Shown here: one piece after another, positions 1-11,497 of the stretch | Layout of the letters: the number at the start of each line of letters is the position of its first letter | Numbering within the stretch: the stretch's first letter is position 1 | NCBI RefSeq assembly: GCF_028737265.1 | Contig: NZ_JAQZAK010000004.1 | Span: 496,001 to 560,000, forward strand | Reading direction: 5' to 3' | DNA length: 64,000 nucleotides | From: Actinomycetospora callitridis | Lineage (GTDB): Bacteria > Actinomycetota > Actinomycetes > Mycobacteriales > Pseudonocardiaceae | Notes under the pieces: generated by a model | The model's database searches: none | What the model was told of the DNA's origin: nothing | What the model saw: the letters and a program-made list of their open reading frames with translations, nothing else | Translations under genes and position numbers: made by a program

Positions 1-1615
<1,615 letters not shown>

Positions 1616-1621
1616 GGACCC

Positions 1622-1627
1622 AGGGTA
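1622..1627 (-). promoter_or_regulatory. -10-like box TACCCT, leaderless layout
   Basis: On the minus strand TACCCT ends 6 nt before the GTG of the radical SAM gene. A transcription start 6-8 nt downstream of the box would fall on the start codon. No clear -35 is seen. Confidence 0.4.
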
Positions 1628-1676
1628 ACGAGACCTGCGCCGGGCCCCGACCACCCGCCGTCCGGCCGCCGAGTGT

Positions 1677-1719
1677 GCGCCCATCATGATCAGCAGGCCC
1701 TGTCGATCATGATGCGCGC
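1677..1719 (-). terminator. Hairpin between the pseudogene and the radical SAM gene
   Basis: The arms GCGCCCATCATGATC (1677-1691) and GATCATGATGCGCGC (1705-1719) pair at 14 of 15 positions around a 13-nt loop. No U tract follows, as is usual in very GC-rich actinobacteria. The hairpin lies just past the end of the decayed gene on the minus strand, so a terminator is the simplest reading. Confidence 0.5.
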
Positions 1720-2197
1720 ACGGTCGGCGCCCAGCCCCGGGCGAGCAGCGCCTCACGCACGCGGGCCACGACCCACTCGGGCCGTCGCAGCACCTGGCGT
1801 GCGGTCATCGAGGGCCACCCGGAACTCGGAGCGCGGGTCCATGAGCTCCGCGACAGGACGGACCCGCCGGACGCCGCGCGCACCGGGGTGCCGCCGCGCC
1901 ATCTCCTCGAGTTCGGCCCCGGTGAACCCGCCGTACCGACCCAGCCCGTCGGCCGCGACGACGGCGTTGGACGACGTCGATCCCCTGGATCGCGCACGCC
2001 GACCAGCCGGTGACGACCGCCGACCGACCGCCCCGGACCGCCGCCGCGAGGACCCGCGTACGGGCGTCGTCCGGCGCGCCCGTCGCCACGTAGGTGTCGG
2101 AGCCGACCCGTCGGGAGCCCGGCCCGGTGAGCACGCCCCGGGTCACACGTCCCGCACGGACCGCGTCCGAGCCCCGGAAGGGTCTGCCGTCGTCCAC
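1707..2197 (-). pseudogene. Decayed DUF559/AbiEi-like protein gene
   Basis: Reading from a GTG at 2197, one frame starts MDDGRPFRGSDAVRAG and runs to AIQGIDVV, the usual N-terminus of a large actinobacterial family with a winged-helix part and a Vsr/DUF559-like nuclease part. The reading then continues in another frame with GFTGAELEEMARRHPGARG and AELMDPRSEFRVALDD. A third frame ends with RQVLRRPEWVVARVREALL, the usual C-terminal helix. Intact relatives have about 100 more residues of nuclease core between the last two segments, so this copy has frameshifts plus an internal deletion. The family assignment is from memory of the conserved phrases, and a search with the spliced translation would settle it. 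Confidence 0.6.
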
Positions 2198-2238
2198 ACG
2201 GGGTTCGACGCAGGAGAACCCTCCACGGCTCCCTCGAA

Positions 2239-2296
2239 CGCCGAGAGTGCGCCAGGTCGACGAGGCTCGTCGATCACGATGGGCTCACACTCGGCG
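2239..2296 (-). terminator. Imperfect hairpin downstream of ndk
   Basis: The outer arms CGCCGAGAGTG and CACTCGGCG pair with one mismatch. The inner arms TCGACGAG and TCGTCGA close a tight loop, with unpaired bases between the two stems. It begins 15 nt past the ndk stop on the minus strand and probably ends the folC-DUF4233-ndk transcript. Confidence 0.45.
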
Positions 2297-2310
2297 AACC
2301 GACCCTCCCT

Positions 2311-2715
2311 CTACCCGAACCAGAGCTTGATCTCGCGCTCGGCGGACTCGGGCGAGTCCGAGCCGTGCACGATGTTCGACCCGGTCTCCAGGGCGAGGTC
2401 CCCGCGGATCGACCCGGGGGCGGCCTTCTCGACGGGGTCGGTGCCGCCGGCGATCTGCCGGAACGCCGCGATCGCGCGCGGGCCCTCGACGACCATGGCG
2501 GCGACGGGCGCCGAGGTGATGAAGGAGATCAGCTCCTCGTAGAAGCCCTTGCCCTCGTGCTCGGCGTAGTGCTGCTCGGCGAGGCCGCGGTCGACGGTCT
2601 TCAGCTCCAGCGACACGAGGCGCAGGCCCTTGCGCTCGATGCGCGACACGACCTCCCCGACCAGGCCACGCTCCACGCCGTCGGGCTTGACCAGCACCAG
2701 GGTGCGCTCGCTCAC
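2311..2715 (-). CDS. ndk: Nucleoside diphosphate kinase
   Basis: This enzyme moves the gamma-phosphate of ATP onto nucleoside diphosphates through a phosphohistidine. The protein has 134 residues, normal for the family, and begins [17 protein letters not shown]. The signature NIVHGSDS places the phosphorylated histidine at residue 117. Other active-site residues are visible at Lys10, Tyr50, Arg86, Thr92, Arg104 and Asn114. The GTG start at 2715 is the only one that gives the conserved N-terminus. It lies downstream of folC and the DUF4233 gene, the same order as ndkA in M. tuberculosis. A separate TAGGCT box on the minus strand at 2752-2757 may give it its own promoter. Confidence 0.97.
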   Translation of the reverse strand: MSERTLVLVKPDGVERGLVGEVVSRIERKGLRLVSLELKTVDRGLAEQHYAEHEGKGFYEELISFITSAPVAAMVVEGPRAIAAFRQIAGGTDPVEKAAPGSIRGDLALETGSNIVHGSDSPESAEREIKLWFG

Positions 2716-2768
2716 TGCGGATCCTCTCTCGTGGACACCTGTCGGTGCGCGAGCCTAACGAGCCGCCC

Positions 2769-3143
2769 TCAGGCCTCCCGGTCGGCCCAGAGCGCGTGAC
2801 GGCGCAGCACCTCGTGCCGCATCCACAGCATCCCGGCCCACACGAGGCAGAACACGAGGCCGAGGACGCCCAGCGACGGCGAGACGATCCAGCCGAGCAG
2901 CATGAGCACCTGCAGCGCCAGCGCCAGCGGCAGGCCCCAGGGCTTCGAGAACCGGGCGATGGCGACGATCATGCCGAGGGTCAGGACGACCACCCAGGCG
3001 ATCTTCAGGGGCGTCAGCCCGCCCTCGACCTTGTCCATGACGAGCAGGGCGAGCGGGACGATGACGATCTCGAGGCTGAGGGCCGCGCTGGCCGGGCCGC
3101 GGAAGGCCTTCCTCGCGGCCTCGCCCGGGGCGGGCTCGGTCAT
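2769..3143 (-). CDS. DUF4233 integral membrane protein
   Basis: This 124-residue protein has about four hydrophobic segments, at roughly residues 22-37, 46-62, 68-85 and 88-106. It matches the DUF4233 family, which in actinobacteria sits between folC and ndk (Rv2446c in M. tuberculosis). No enzymatic motif is seen and its role is unknown. Its ATG overlaps the folC stop codon in a 4-nt ATGA junction, so it is almost certainly translated together with folC. The ending WMRHEVLRRHALWADREA is a charged cytoplasmic tail. Confidence 0.85.
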   Translation of the reverse strand: MTEPAPGEAARKAFRGPASAALSLEIVIVPLALLVMDKVEGGLTPLKIAWVVVLTLGMIVAIARFSKPWGLPLALALQVLMLLGWIVSPSLGVLGLVFCLVWAGMLWMRHEVLRRHALWADREA

Positions 3144-4708
3144 GCCGGCTCCCGCCCCAGCAGCGTCCGGGCCTCACCCGCGGCGACCACCGACCCGACG
3201 ACCAGCACCCCCGCGCCCGCCATCGGGGCCTCGTCGTCGTCGGTCTCCTCCGCGAGCCCGATCGCGGTCTCCAGCGCGGCGTCCATGCGGGTCTCGACGA
3301 CGACGCGGTCGGCGCCGAAGAACCCGACCGCCAGGCTCCCGAGCTCGTCGGCGTCCATGGCCCGCGGCGACGACACCTGGGTCACCACGACCTCGTCGAG
3401 CACCGGTTCCAGCGCCGTGAGGATGCCCTCGGCGTCCTTGTCGCCCATCACCGCGACGACGCCGATGAGCCGGCGGAACGAGAACTCCTCGCGCACCGCC
3501 TTCGCCGACGCCCGCGCCCCGTGGGGATTGTGGGCGGCGTCGACCACGACGGTGGGCGCCGAGCGCAGGCGCTCCATCCGCCCCGGCACGCGCACCGAGG
3601 CGAAGGCCTCGCGCACGGCGGTGATGTCGAGCTTGCGCGACGCGCCGGCCCCGAAGAACGCCTCCACCGACGCGAGCGCCAGCGACGCGTTCGCCGCCTG
3701 GTGCTCGCCGAAGAGCGGGAGGTAGATGTCGTCGTACTCGCCGCCGAGACCCTGCAGGCGCAGCTGCTGCCCGCCGACGGCGATCTCGCGCGCCAGCACG
3801 CCGAACTCCATCCCGGAGCGCGCGACCTCGGCCTCGACCTCCACCGCCCGCTCGAGCAGCACCTTGGCGGCCTCGGGGGTCTGCTGGGCCATCAGGGCGA
3901 CGGCGCCCGGCTTGATGACGCCGGCCTTCTCGGCGGCGATCCCGGCGATGTCCGATCCGAGGTAGGCGACGTGGTCGACGTCCACCGGGGTGATCGCGGC
4001 GACCACGGCGTCGGCGACGTTGGTGGCGTCCCAGCTCCCGCCGAGCCCGACCTCGAGCACGGCGACGTCCACCGGGGCGTCGGCGAAGGCCGCGAACGCC
4101 ATCCCGGTGAGCACCTCGAACTTCGAGAGCCGCGGGCCGTCGCCCTGCGCCCGGTCGACGATGCCGAGGAACGGCGCGATCTCCTGGTAGATCTCCACGT
4201 AGCGGCGCGCGCTGATCGGGGCGCCGTCGATCGCGATCCGCTCGGTGGCCCGCTGCAGGTGGGGGCTCGTGTAGCGCCCGGTGCGTGGCCCGATGCGGGT
4301 GAGCAGCGCGTCGATCATCCGTGTGACCGAGCTCTTGCCGTTGGTGCCGGCGACGTGGATCGCCGGGTAGGAGCGCTGCGGGTCGCCCAACACCTCGACG
4401 AGCGCCCGGATCCGGTCCAGGGACGGGGCGATCCGCGTCTCGGGCCAGCGCTCGTCGAGCTCGGCCTCGACGGCGCGCAGCGCGGCGAGCGACTCGGCGT
4501 CGTCGGGTTCGTGGCCGGGCGTGTCGCCGGTCGGCCCGGTGGTGACGCCCTGGCTCAGCGCGTCGGCGAGCGCGCCCCCGCCCGGGCCGGAGCCCGAGTC
4601 GTCCGCACCACCGGCCATGGCGAGGATCTGGGCGAGCTCGTCGGCGTCGCCGTCACCGGCTGCGTCCTGGTCGGCGGAGACAGATCCCCATCGGTCGTCG
4701 CTGGTCAT
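3140..4708 (-). CDS. folC: Folylpolyglutamate synthase / dihydrofolate synthase
   Basis: FolC joins glutamate to dihydropteroate and then extends the polyglutamate tail of folates, using ATP in the cytoplasm. The 522-residue protein has the Mur-ligase-type P-loop GTNGKSSV at residues 121-128, then YTSPHLQRATERI, EVGLGGSWDATNV, GEHQAANASLA and the C-terminal DAAHNPHGA. The first 70 or so residues are an acidic Gly/Asp-rich extension absent from compact bacterial FolC. The ATG at 4708 was chosen because a TAGCAT box lies 8 nt upstream; starting at the P-loop region would drop conserved helices. It overlaps the DUF4233 gene by 4 nt. In M. tuberculosis valS precedes folC, but here the neighbour is a DUF6457 gene. 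Confidence 0.95.
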   Translation of the reverse strand: MTSDDRWGSVSADQDAAGDGDADELAQILAMAGGADDSGSGPGGGALADALSQGVTTGPTGDTPGHEPDDAESLAALRAVEAELDERWPETRIAPSLDRIRALVEVLGDPQRSYPAIHVAGTNGKSSVTRMIDALLTRIGPRTGRYTSPHLQRATERIAIDGAPISARRYVEIYQEIAPFLGIVDRAQGDGPRLSKFEVLTGMAFAAFADAPVDVAVLEVGLGGSWDATNVADAVVAAITPVDVDHVAYLGSDIAGIAAEKAGVIKPGAVALMAQQTPEAAKVLLERAVEVEAEVARSGMEFGVLAREIAVGGQQLRLQGLGGEYDDIYLPLFGEHQAANASLALASVEAFFGAGASRKLDITAVREAFASVRVPGRMERLRSAPTVVVDAAHNPHGARASAKAVREEFSFRRLIGVVAVMGDKDAEGILTALEPVLDEVVVTQVSSPRAMDADELGSLAVGFFGADRVVVETRMDAALETAIGLAEETDDDEAPMAGAGVLVVGSVVAAGEARTLLGREPA

Positions 4709-4716
4709 CACCCACG

Positions 4717-4722
4717 ATGCTA
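4717..4722 (-). promoter_or_regulatory. -10-like box TAGCAT for folC, embedded in the DUF6457 stop codon
   Basis: TAGCAT on the minus strand lies 8 nt before the folC ATG, and its first three bases are the TAG stop of the upstream gene. This suggests an internal, leaderless promoter for folC that separates it from the transporter genes. Confidence 0.4.
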
Positions 4723-4995
4723 CGGCTGGTCGTCGCCGCGGGCCCGCGCCGCCAGGCGATCGGCGAAGCCCTGGGCGAGCTCCTGCTCCCCCGGGCCCGA
4801 CCCCGCCGCCCGCCCGACCGCGAGGCCGAGCAGGTAGGCGGAGATCGGGGCGGCGGGGCGCGCGACGCCGTGGGCGACGTCCTTGGTCATGTCGAGCACG
4901 AGGGGCTGGACGTTCTCGGGATCGACCAGCTCCCCGAGCTCGTCGATACCGAGCTCGCGGACGACCTCGTCGATCCAGTCGGAGAGGGTGCTCAT
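4720..4995 (-). CDS. DUF6457 domain protein
   Basis: This 91-residue protein starts MSTLSDWIDEVVRELG and contains LVLDMTKDVAHGVARPAAPIS, the core phrase of the DUF6457 family as I recall it. That family often sits beside molybdenum-cofactor and formate dehydrogenase accessory genes, which agrees with fdhD about 1.6 kb away. The biochemical role is unknown. A strong Shine-Dalgarno AGGAGG lies 8-9 nt before the ATG. The gap to the small transporter peptide upstream is only 13 nt, so it is probably the last gene of the transporter operon. Confidence 0.7.
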   Translation of the reverse strand: MSTLSDWIDEVVRELGIDELGELVDPENVQPLVLDMTKDVAHGVARPAAPISAYLLGLAVGRAAGSGPGEQELAQGFADRLAARARGDDQP

Positions 4996-5008
4996 GCACC
5001 CGATCCTC

Positions 5009-5116
5009 CTAGAAGAGGGCGCCGACGTTCTGCAGGAGCGACCACACGCCGTACAGGAACGGGATCACGACCCAGAGCCACACGACGACGGTGAGCACGG
5101 TGCGTCCGGCGGTCAT
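5009..5116 (-). CDS. MFS transporter small subunit (35-residue membrane peptide)
   Basis: This tiny gene encodes 35 residues with one membrane span (VVVWLWVVIPFLYGVWSLL). It has the size and layout of the small subunits annotated next to oxalate/formate-type MFS carriers. Its ATG overlaps the stop codon of the carrier in a 4-nt ATGA, so it is translationally coupled. It probably packs against the carrier in the membrane. A second open frame runs through here, but the coupling and the hydrophobic single span favour this reading. The function is inferred from context only. Confidence 0.75.
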   Translation of the reverse strand: MTAGRTVLTVVVWLWVVIPFLYGVWSLLQNVGALF

Positions 5117-6504
5117 CGGGACACCTCCTGGTTGCGGTCGGACCCGGATCCGCCCACGGCGGCGTCCTCGACGCCGCCGCGCTCGGAGTCGGGCACGAAG
5201 TACTGCGGATCGACGGGACGGATGAGCTCGTTGGCGACGAAGCCGATGGCCAGCAGCACGATCATGATCGTGAAGGACACCGTGTACTTCGACGGGCCCG
5301 TGACGTCGCCCTGGGCCTCCACGACGGCGTTGACGATCAGCGGGCCGAGCACGCCCGCCGCCGACCACGCGGTCAGCAGGCGGCCGTGGATGGCGCCGAC
5401 CTGGTAGGTGCCGAAGAGGTCCTTGAGGTACGCGGGCACCGTGGCGAACCCGGCGCCGTAGAACGAGAGGATCAGCATCGAGGCGATCAGGAAGATCACC
5501 TTGTTGCCCTCGCCGAACAGCAGGATCACGAGGTAGAGCAGGGCGCCCACCCCGAGGTACATCCGGTAGATGTTCTTGCGCCCGACGACGTCCGAGGCCG
5601 ACGACCAGATGAACCGGCCGAGCATGTTGGACAGCGAGAGGATCGACACGAACGCCCCGGCCGCCGCGGCGATGACCGGCGCCGGGCCGGAGGTGGCGAA
5701 GAAGTCCTGGTAGATCGGCTGGGCCTTCTCCAGGATGCCGATGCCCGCGGTGACGTTGAAGCACAACACGACCCACAGCAACCAGAACTGCGGGAGCTTG
5801 ATCGCCTGCGCGGCCGAGACGGCGGGACCGGAGCCGGTGGCGCCGGGCGAGGCCTGCGGCGGGTTCGGGGGCTGCCAGTCGTCGGCCGGGACGCGCACGA
5901 GCAGCCAGCCGACCGACATGAAGATCGCGTAGCCGATCCCCATCACGAGGAACGTCTGCGACAGGCCCATCTGGGTCGTGCCGAAGGCCGCGAGGAGCGC
6001 CTTCTCGATCGGCTGCGCGATGAGCGCGCCGCCGCCGAAGCCCATGATCGCGATGCCGGTGGCCATGCCCGGGCGGTCGGCGAACCACTTGATCAGCGTC
6101 GAGACCGGCGAGATGTAGCCGATGCCCAGCCCGATGCCGCCGACGAAGCCGTAGCCCACGACGACCAGCCAGAACTGACCGATCGCGATGCCGCCCGCGG
6201 AGATCAGGAAGCCCGCGGAGAAGCACACGGTGGACACGAACATGGCCCAGCGCGGCCCGCGCCGCTCGACCATCGTGCCGCCGAACGCCGCCGAGAGACC
6301 GAGCATCACGATCGCGAGCTGGAAGGGCAGCGCCGTGGCGGTGCCCGAGAGGCCCAGCCCCGTACCCAGCCCCGCCTTGAGCACGCTCCACGCGTACGCC
6401 TGCCCGATCGCGAGGTGGACCGCGAGGGCGGCGGGGGGAACGAGCCAGCGACTCCATCCCGGTGGTGCGACGATGGAGGAGCGGTCGAAGAATCCGCCGG
6501 CCAT
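5113..6504 (-). CDS. MFS transporter of the oxalate/formate antiporter (OFA) family
   Basis: This 463-residue protein has about 12 membrane spans. It starts inside with WSRWLVPPAALAVHLAIGQAYAWSVL, a phrase typical of the OFA family, followed by MGFGGGALIAQPIEKALL and a conserved segment near SASDVVGRKNIYRMYLG. Family members move formate, oxalate or other small monocarboxylates, and the exact substrate cannot be read from the sequence. The ATG has a clear Shine-Dalgarno (AAGGAG, 6 nt away). It is coupled to a 35-residue partner peptide and diverges from fdhD, which suggests a link to formate handling. Confidence 0.85.
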   Translation of the reverse strand: MAGGFFDRSSIVAPPGWSRWLVPPAALAVHLAIGQAYAWSVLKAGLGTGLGLSGTATALPFQLAIVMLGLSAAFGGTMVERRGPRWAMFVSTVCFSAGFLISAGGIAIGQFWLVVVGYGFVGGIGLGIGYISPVSTLIKWFADRPGMATGIAIMGFGGGALIAQPIEKALLAAFGTTQMGLSQTFLVMGIGYAIFMSVGWLLVRVPADDWQPPNPPQASPGATGSGPAVSAAQAIKLPQFWLLWVVLCFNVTAGIGILEKAQPIYQDFFATSGPAPVIAAAAGAFVSILSLSNMLGRFIWSSASDVVGRKNIYRMYLGVGALLYLVILLFGEGNKVIFLIASMLILSFYGAGFATVPAYLKDLFGTYQVGAIHGRLLTAWSAAGVLGPLIVNAVVEAQGDVTGPSKYTVSFTIMIVLLAIGFVANELIRPVDPQYFVPDSERGGVEDAAVGGSGSDRNQEVSR

Positions 6505-6608
6505 GGGTGGCTCCTTTTCAACGACACCGTCCGGTCACGGGCCGATACCCGATCGGGCGATGAGCCACACACCGAACACACACAGCCACGAAGTGGGAGG
6601 ATCCGGGC

Positions 6609-7457
6609 ATGGGACGCGTGACGGTGCGACGCCCGGTGATGCGGATCGTGGACGGGGAGACCCGTCGCCGTCCTGACGTGCTGGCCGCCGAGGAGCCGCT
6701 GGAGATCCGGGTCGACGGGCAGTCGCTGGCGGTGACCATGCGGACCCCGGGCCACGACGTCGAGCTCGCCCACGGCTTCCTGCTCACCGAGGGCGTGATC
6801 GGCGCCCGCGAGGACATCTCGACCGCCCGCTACTGCGACTCGGTGGACGACAGCGGACGCAACACCTACAACGTCCTCGACATGGCGCTCGCCCCCGGCG
6901 TGCCGCCACCCGACGACTCGGTGGAGCGGCGCTTCTACACCACGTCCTCCTGCGGGGTGTGCGGCAAGGCGTCGTTGGACGCCGTGCGCACCCGCACCCG
7001 CTTCGCGCCCGCCGACGACACGCTGCGCCTCACCACCGAGGTCCTCGCCGGTCTCCCGGACACCCTGCGCGCCGCCCAGGCCGTCTTCGACAGCACCGGC
7101 GGGCTGCACGCCGCGGGCCTCTTCCGTGCCGACGGGACGCTGCTGGTGGCCCGCGAGGACGTCGGGCGCCACAACGCCGTCGACAAGGTCGTCGGGCACA
7201 TGCTGCTCGAGGGCGGGGTGCCCGCGCGCGGCACCGTCCTCATGGTCTCGGGGCGCGCGTCGTTCGAGCTGACCCAGAAGGCCGTCATGGCCGGCATCCC
7301 TGCCCTCGCCGCCGTGTCGGCCCCGTCGTCGCTGGCCGTCGAGATGGCCCGCGAGTCCGGGATGACGCTCGTGGGCTTCCTGCGCGGCACCTCGATGAAC
7401 GTCTACGCCGGCACCGAGCGGATCGTCACGCCGGACGCCTCGCCCGTGCCGGGCTGA
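6609..7457 (+). CDS. fdhD: Formate dehydrogenase accessory sulfurtransferase
   Basis: FdhD passes sulfur from a cysteine desulfurase to the molybdenum cofactor of formate dehydrogenase, a step needed for activity. The 282-residue protein carries the conserved redox loop SSCGVCGK with Cys115 and Cys118. Other family phrases are [40 protein letters not shown] and [14 protein letters not shown] Shine-Dalgarno GGGAGG precedes the ATG. No formate dehydrogenase gene is in the window, so the client enzyme must be elsewhere. It diverges from the OFA carrier across about 100 nt that must hold both promoters. Confidence 0.95.
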   Translation: MGRVTVRRPVMRIVDGETRRRPDVLAAEEPLEIRVDGQSLAVTMRTPGHDVELAHGFLLTEGVIGAREDISTARYCDSVDDSGRNTYNVLDMALAPGVPPPDDSVERRFYTTSSCGVCGKASLDAVRTRTRFAPADDTLRLTTEVLAGLPDTLRAAQAVFDSTGGLHAAGLFRADGTLLVAREDVGRHNAVDKVVGHMLLEGGVPARGTVLMVSGRASFELTQKAVMAGIPALAAVSAPSSLAVEMARESGMTLVGFLRGTSMNVYAGTERIVTPDASPVPG

Positions 7458-7552
7458 CGTTCCCACCCTCCCCCGGCACCGGCCCGTACCGTGGCTCTGC
7501 GCAGCCGCCGTCCGAGTCCCGCTGAGCCGAGCCGAGGGGAGAACGCCCGACC

Positions 7553-8479
7553 ATGCCGACCCGACGGCAGTTCCTCGTCGGCGCCGCGGGAGCCGCCGGG
7601 GTCGCCGGCGCCGTCGGGCTGGGTGGGCTGCTCGTCAACCAGGACAGCCCGGCCCCGCCGCCCCAGCGCATCCCGGACCCACCGCGCCTGCCCGCGCCGA
7701 CCGACGCCGTCGCCACCGTCGACTGGGTCTTCTCCCCCGCCCGCGGGCGCAGGGTCCGGCTGGTCACCGTCCTCCCGCCGGGCGCCGACAGGGTGGGTCT
7801 GCCGATCTGCGTGGGGCTGCACGGGCTGCGGGGCAACGCGCTGTGGTGGTCCGAGGCCGGCAACCGCGGCCTGCTCGGCGATGCCTGGGCGCGCGGCGTG
7901 CCGACGTTCGGGCTGGTCGGCGTCGACGGCGGGGACAACTACTGGCACGCCTACAACGACGGCGACGACCCCCTGCGCATGCTGCTCGAGGAGCTCCCCG
8001 GCTGGCTGCGGCAGCGGGAGCTCGCCACCCGGCCCGCGCCCGGCGACCTGCCCGGCGAGCCGGCGCTGGTCACGGGCATCTCGATGGGCGGGGCCGGCGC
8101 GTTCGTCTACGCCCGCGAGCGGATGCGCCTGCTCCGGCCGGTGCGCGCGGTGTCGGCGGTCAGCCCCGGCCTGTTCACCGACTGGCGGGTGGCCTCGCGC
8201 CGCCCGTTCGCGGGACGGCGCGACTGGGAGGCCCACGACCCGCTGCGCTTCTTCCCCGAGCTCGCGGGCGTGCCCACCGGTGTGTGGTGCGGCGACCGCG
8301 ACCCGTTCGTCGACGCGACCCGCCGCTACATCGCGCTCGCCCGGCCCGAGGTCGGGGCGGTGAGCCCGGGACGGCACGACGGCGTCTACTACGCCCGCGT
8401 GCTGCCGGACATGGCGACGTTCCTGGGCCGCCACGCCCGCGACAGGGTCGCCGGCGCGGCCGATCGCGGCGTGGGCTAG
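7553..8479 (+). CDS. Tat-exported alpha/beta-hydrolase, putative esterase
   Basis: The 308-residue protein begins with a twin-arginine signal (TRRQFLVGAAG followed by an Ala/Gly-rich stretch), so it is probably exported folded. There is no lipobox cysteine. The mature part has the nucleophile elbow GISMGG, a likely acid in CGDRDPF and a likely histidine in GRHDGVYYA, as in putative esterases related to antigen 85 and S-formylglutathione hydrolase. The substrate is unknown. The ATG at 7553 has a GAGGGGA ribosome site, and a TACCGT box at 7488-7493 lies about 60 nt upstream. It converges on clpX with a 9-nt gap. Confidence 0.75.
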   Translation: MPTRRQFLVGAAGAAGVAGAVGLGGLLVNQDSPAPPPQRIPDPPRLPAPTDAVATVDWVFSPARGRRVRLVTVLPPGADRVGLPICVGLHGLRGNALWWSEAGNRGLLGDAWARGVPTFGLVGVDGGDNYWHAYNDGDDPLRMLLEELPGWLRQRELATRPAPGDLPGEPALVTGISMGGAGAFVYARERMRLLRPVRAVSAVSPGLFTDWRVASRRPFAGRRDWEAHDPLRFFPELAGVPTGVWCGDRDPFVDATRRYIALARPEVGAVSPGRHDGVYYARVLPDMATFLGRHARDRVAGAADRGVG

Positions 8480-8488
8480 ACCGGCCTG

Positions 8489-9775
<1,287 letters not shown>

Positions 9776-9984
9776 CGCAGCAGACCTGTTCCCTCCGGCA
9801 CACCCGGTCGGTGCGCTCCGTCGTGGTTGACCGTACCTGCCCGCCCGGTCGGACGGGGAGGTTCGGGCCCGGTGGATCGTGCTGGTCGCGGGCCCGGATC
9901 CCGGTCCGCGGCTCGCGCCACGCGACGCTCCCGCGACGGGCGGTCGGCCCGCTGCGCTCGCGTGCGTCGGGGGCCGCCGGACCG

Positions 9985-10030
9985 CCCCGGGCGCCCCGCC
10001 GCCGAGGCGGCGGGACGGGCCCGGGAGGGG
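9985..10030 (-). terminator. Strong GC-rich hairpin after clpP2
   Basis: The arm running from CCCCGGGC through CCGCCGCC pairs with GGCGGCGGGACGGGCCCGGG across a GAG loop, with a small internal mismatch. It sits 16 nt past the clpP2 stop on the minus strand and separates the clpP1P2 unit from clpX. Confidence 0.55.
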
Positions 10031-10045
10031 CGTCGTGCCGGCGGC

Positions 10046-10702
10046 CTACGAGCGGGTCGCGGAGAGCTTCCGGCTCGCGACGACGTCGTCGATGAGCCCG
10101 TAGTCCTTGGCCTCGGGGGCCGTGAGGATCTTGTCGCGCTCGACGTCGGTGCGGACCTGCTCGGCACTCCGGTTGGTGTGCCGGGCCAGCGTCTCCTCCA
10201 TGAGGCGACGCATGCGGGAGATCTCGTTGGCCTGGATCTCGAGGTCGGACACCTGGCCGTAGAAGCCCTCGGTGGCCGGCTGGTGGATCATCACCCGCGC
10301 GTTCGGCACCGCGAGGCGCTTGCCCGGTGCGCCGGCGGCGAGGATGACCGCCGCCGCCGAGGCGGCCTGGCCGAGGCACACCGTCTGGATGTCGGGGCGC
10401 ACGTACTGCATCGTGTCGTAGATCGCCATCAGCGCGGTGAACGAGCCACCGGGCGAGTTGATGTACATCGTGATGTCGCGGTCCGGGTCGTTCGACTCCA
10501 GGAACAGCAGCTGCGCCATCACGTCGTTCGCCGACGCGTCGTCGATCTGCACCCCGAGGAAGATGATCCTTTCCTCGAAGAGCTTGTTGTAGGGGTTCGA
10601 CTCCTTGACGCCGTAGCTCGTGCGCTCGACGAAGGAGGGGAGGATGTAGCGCGCCTGCGGCGAGGCCGGAGCCGTACCGCCGGGCACGTGGAGCTCACTC
10701 AT
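10046..10702 (-). CDS. clpP2: ATP-dependent Clp protease proteolytic subunit ClpP2
   Basis: This 218-residue serine protease is one of the two ClpP subunits that form the mixed ClpP1P2 ring in actinobacteria. The catalytic residues are Ser115 (GQAASAAAV), His140 (VMIHQP) and Asp190 ([11 protein letters not shown]). The N-terminus [28 protein letters not shown] is typical of ClpP2. The ATG has an AAGGAG ribosome site and starts 11 nt after the clpP1 stop, so the two are co-translated. Confidence 0.97.
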   Translation of the reverse strand: MSELHVPGGTAPASPQARYILPSFVERTSYGVKESNPYNKLFEERIIFLGVQIDDASANDVMAQLLFLESNDPDRDITMYINSPGGSFTALMAIYDTMQYVRPDIQTVCLGQAASAAAVILAAGAPGKRLAVPNARVMIHQPATEGFYGQVSDLEIQANEISRMRRLMEETLARHTNRSAEQVRTDVERDKILTAPEAKDYGLIDDVVASRKLSATRS

Positions 10703-10713
10703 CTGCGTCTCCT

Positions 10714-11349
10714 TCAGGACTGACCGTTGCCGTTGGTGCTCGGCTGGTCTGCCGACCGGGTCACCACGTGGTCGATGAAGCCGTACTCGAGGGCCTCGGC
10801 CGCGGAGAACCAGCGGTCGCGGTCGGAGTCCTCGGTGATGCGCTCGAAGCTCTGTCCGGTGTGCTCGGCGATCAGCTCCGCCATCTCACGCTTGAGCTTG
10901 CGCATCGACTCCGCGCGGATCGTGATGTCCGATTCCGTGCCGCCGAGGCCGCCGGAGGGCTGGTGCATCATGATCTGCGCGTGCGGCAGCGCGAGGCGCT
11001 TGCCGCGCTGGCCGGCCGAGAGCAGGAACTGCCCCATCGACGCGGCGAGGCCCATCGCGACCGTCGACACGTCGGGCTCGATCCACTGCATCGTGTCGAA
11101 GATCGCCATCCCCGCGGACACCGACCCGCCGGGCGAGTTGATGTACAGCGTGATGTCGGACTTCGGGTCCTCGGCCGAGAGCAGCAGGAGCTGCGCCGAG
11201 ATCTGGTTGGCGATCGTGTCGTTGACTTCCTGACCCAGGACGACGATGCGCTCCCGCAGGAGGCGCTCGTAGACCGAGTCGTTCAGCGTCATCGACCCGC
11301 CGGCGGAACGCATGACCGCCCCGGCCGGGTCGGAGAGGTGCTGGCTCAC
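10714..11349 (-). CDS. clpP1: ATP-dependent Clp protease proteolytic subunit ClpP1
   Basis: This 211-residue subunit is the partner of ClpP2. The catalytic triad is Ser104 (GLAASMGQ), His129 (IMMHQP) and Asp178 ([11 protein letters not shown]). The GTG at 11349 was chosen because it has an AGGGA ribosome site; a later ATG in [12 protein letters not shown] would give a shorter form, and the N-terminal propeptide is cleaved in this family anyway. Longer open reading upstream has no homology. The 148-nt gap to tig presumably holds the promoter. Confidence 0.95.
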   Translation of the reverse strand: MSQHLSDPAGAVMRSAGGSMTLNDSVYERLLRERIVVLGQEVNDTIANQISAQLLLLSAEDPKSDITLYINSPGGSVSAGMAIFDTMQWIEPDVSTVAMGLAASMGQFLLSAGQRGKRLALPHAQIMMHQPSGGLGGTESDITIRAESMRKLKREMAELIAEHTGQSFERITEDSDRDRWFSAAEALEYGFIDHVVTRSADQPSTNGNGQS

Positions 11350-11497
11350 CTGTGTCCCTGCTTTCTCGTACTGAGGTATCGGTCTGGCGTCGGTCGGGCC
11401 CACCGACCTCGACAGTAACCATCGCGACCGGCCGGACAGTCCGTGGAAGGCCCGTGTTCGCTCCTGGCCGATGGATGGCCCGGGCGACGCGTGCTGA

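Noticed and set aside
2205..2230. GGGGTTCGACGC, reminiscent of a tRNA T-loop
   Set aside because: No acceptor or anticodon arm pairs with it at the right distances.
11350..11497. A ClgR-type box (GTTCGC-N-GCGAAC-like) upstream of clpP1
   Set aside because: GTTCGC occurs at about 11455, but the second half-site GCGAAC is missing, so the match is too weak to report.
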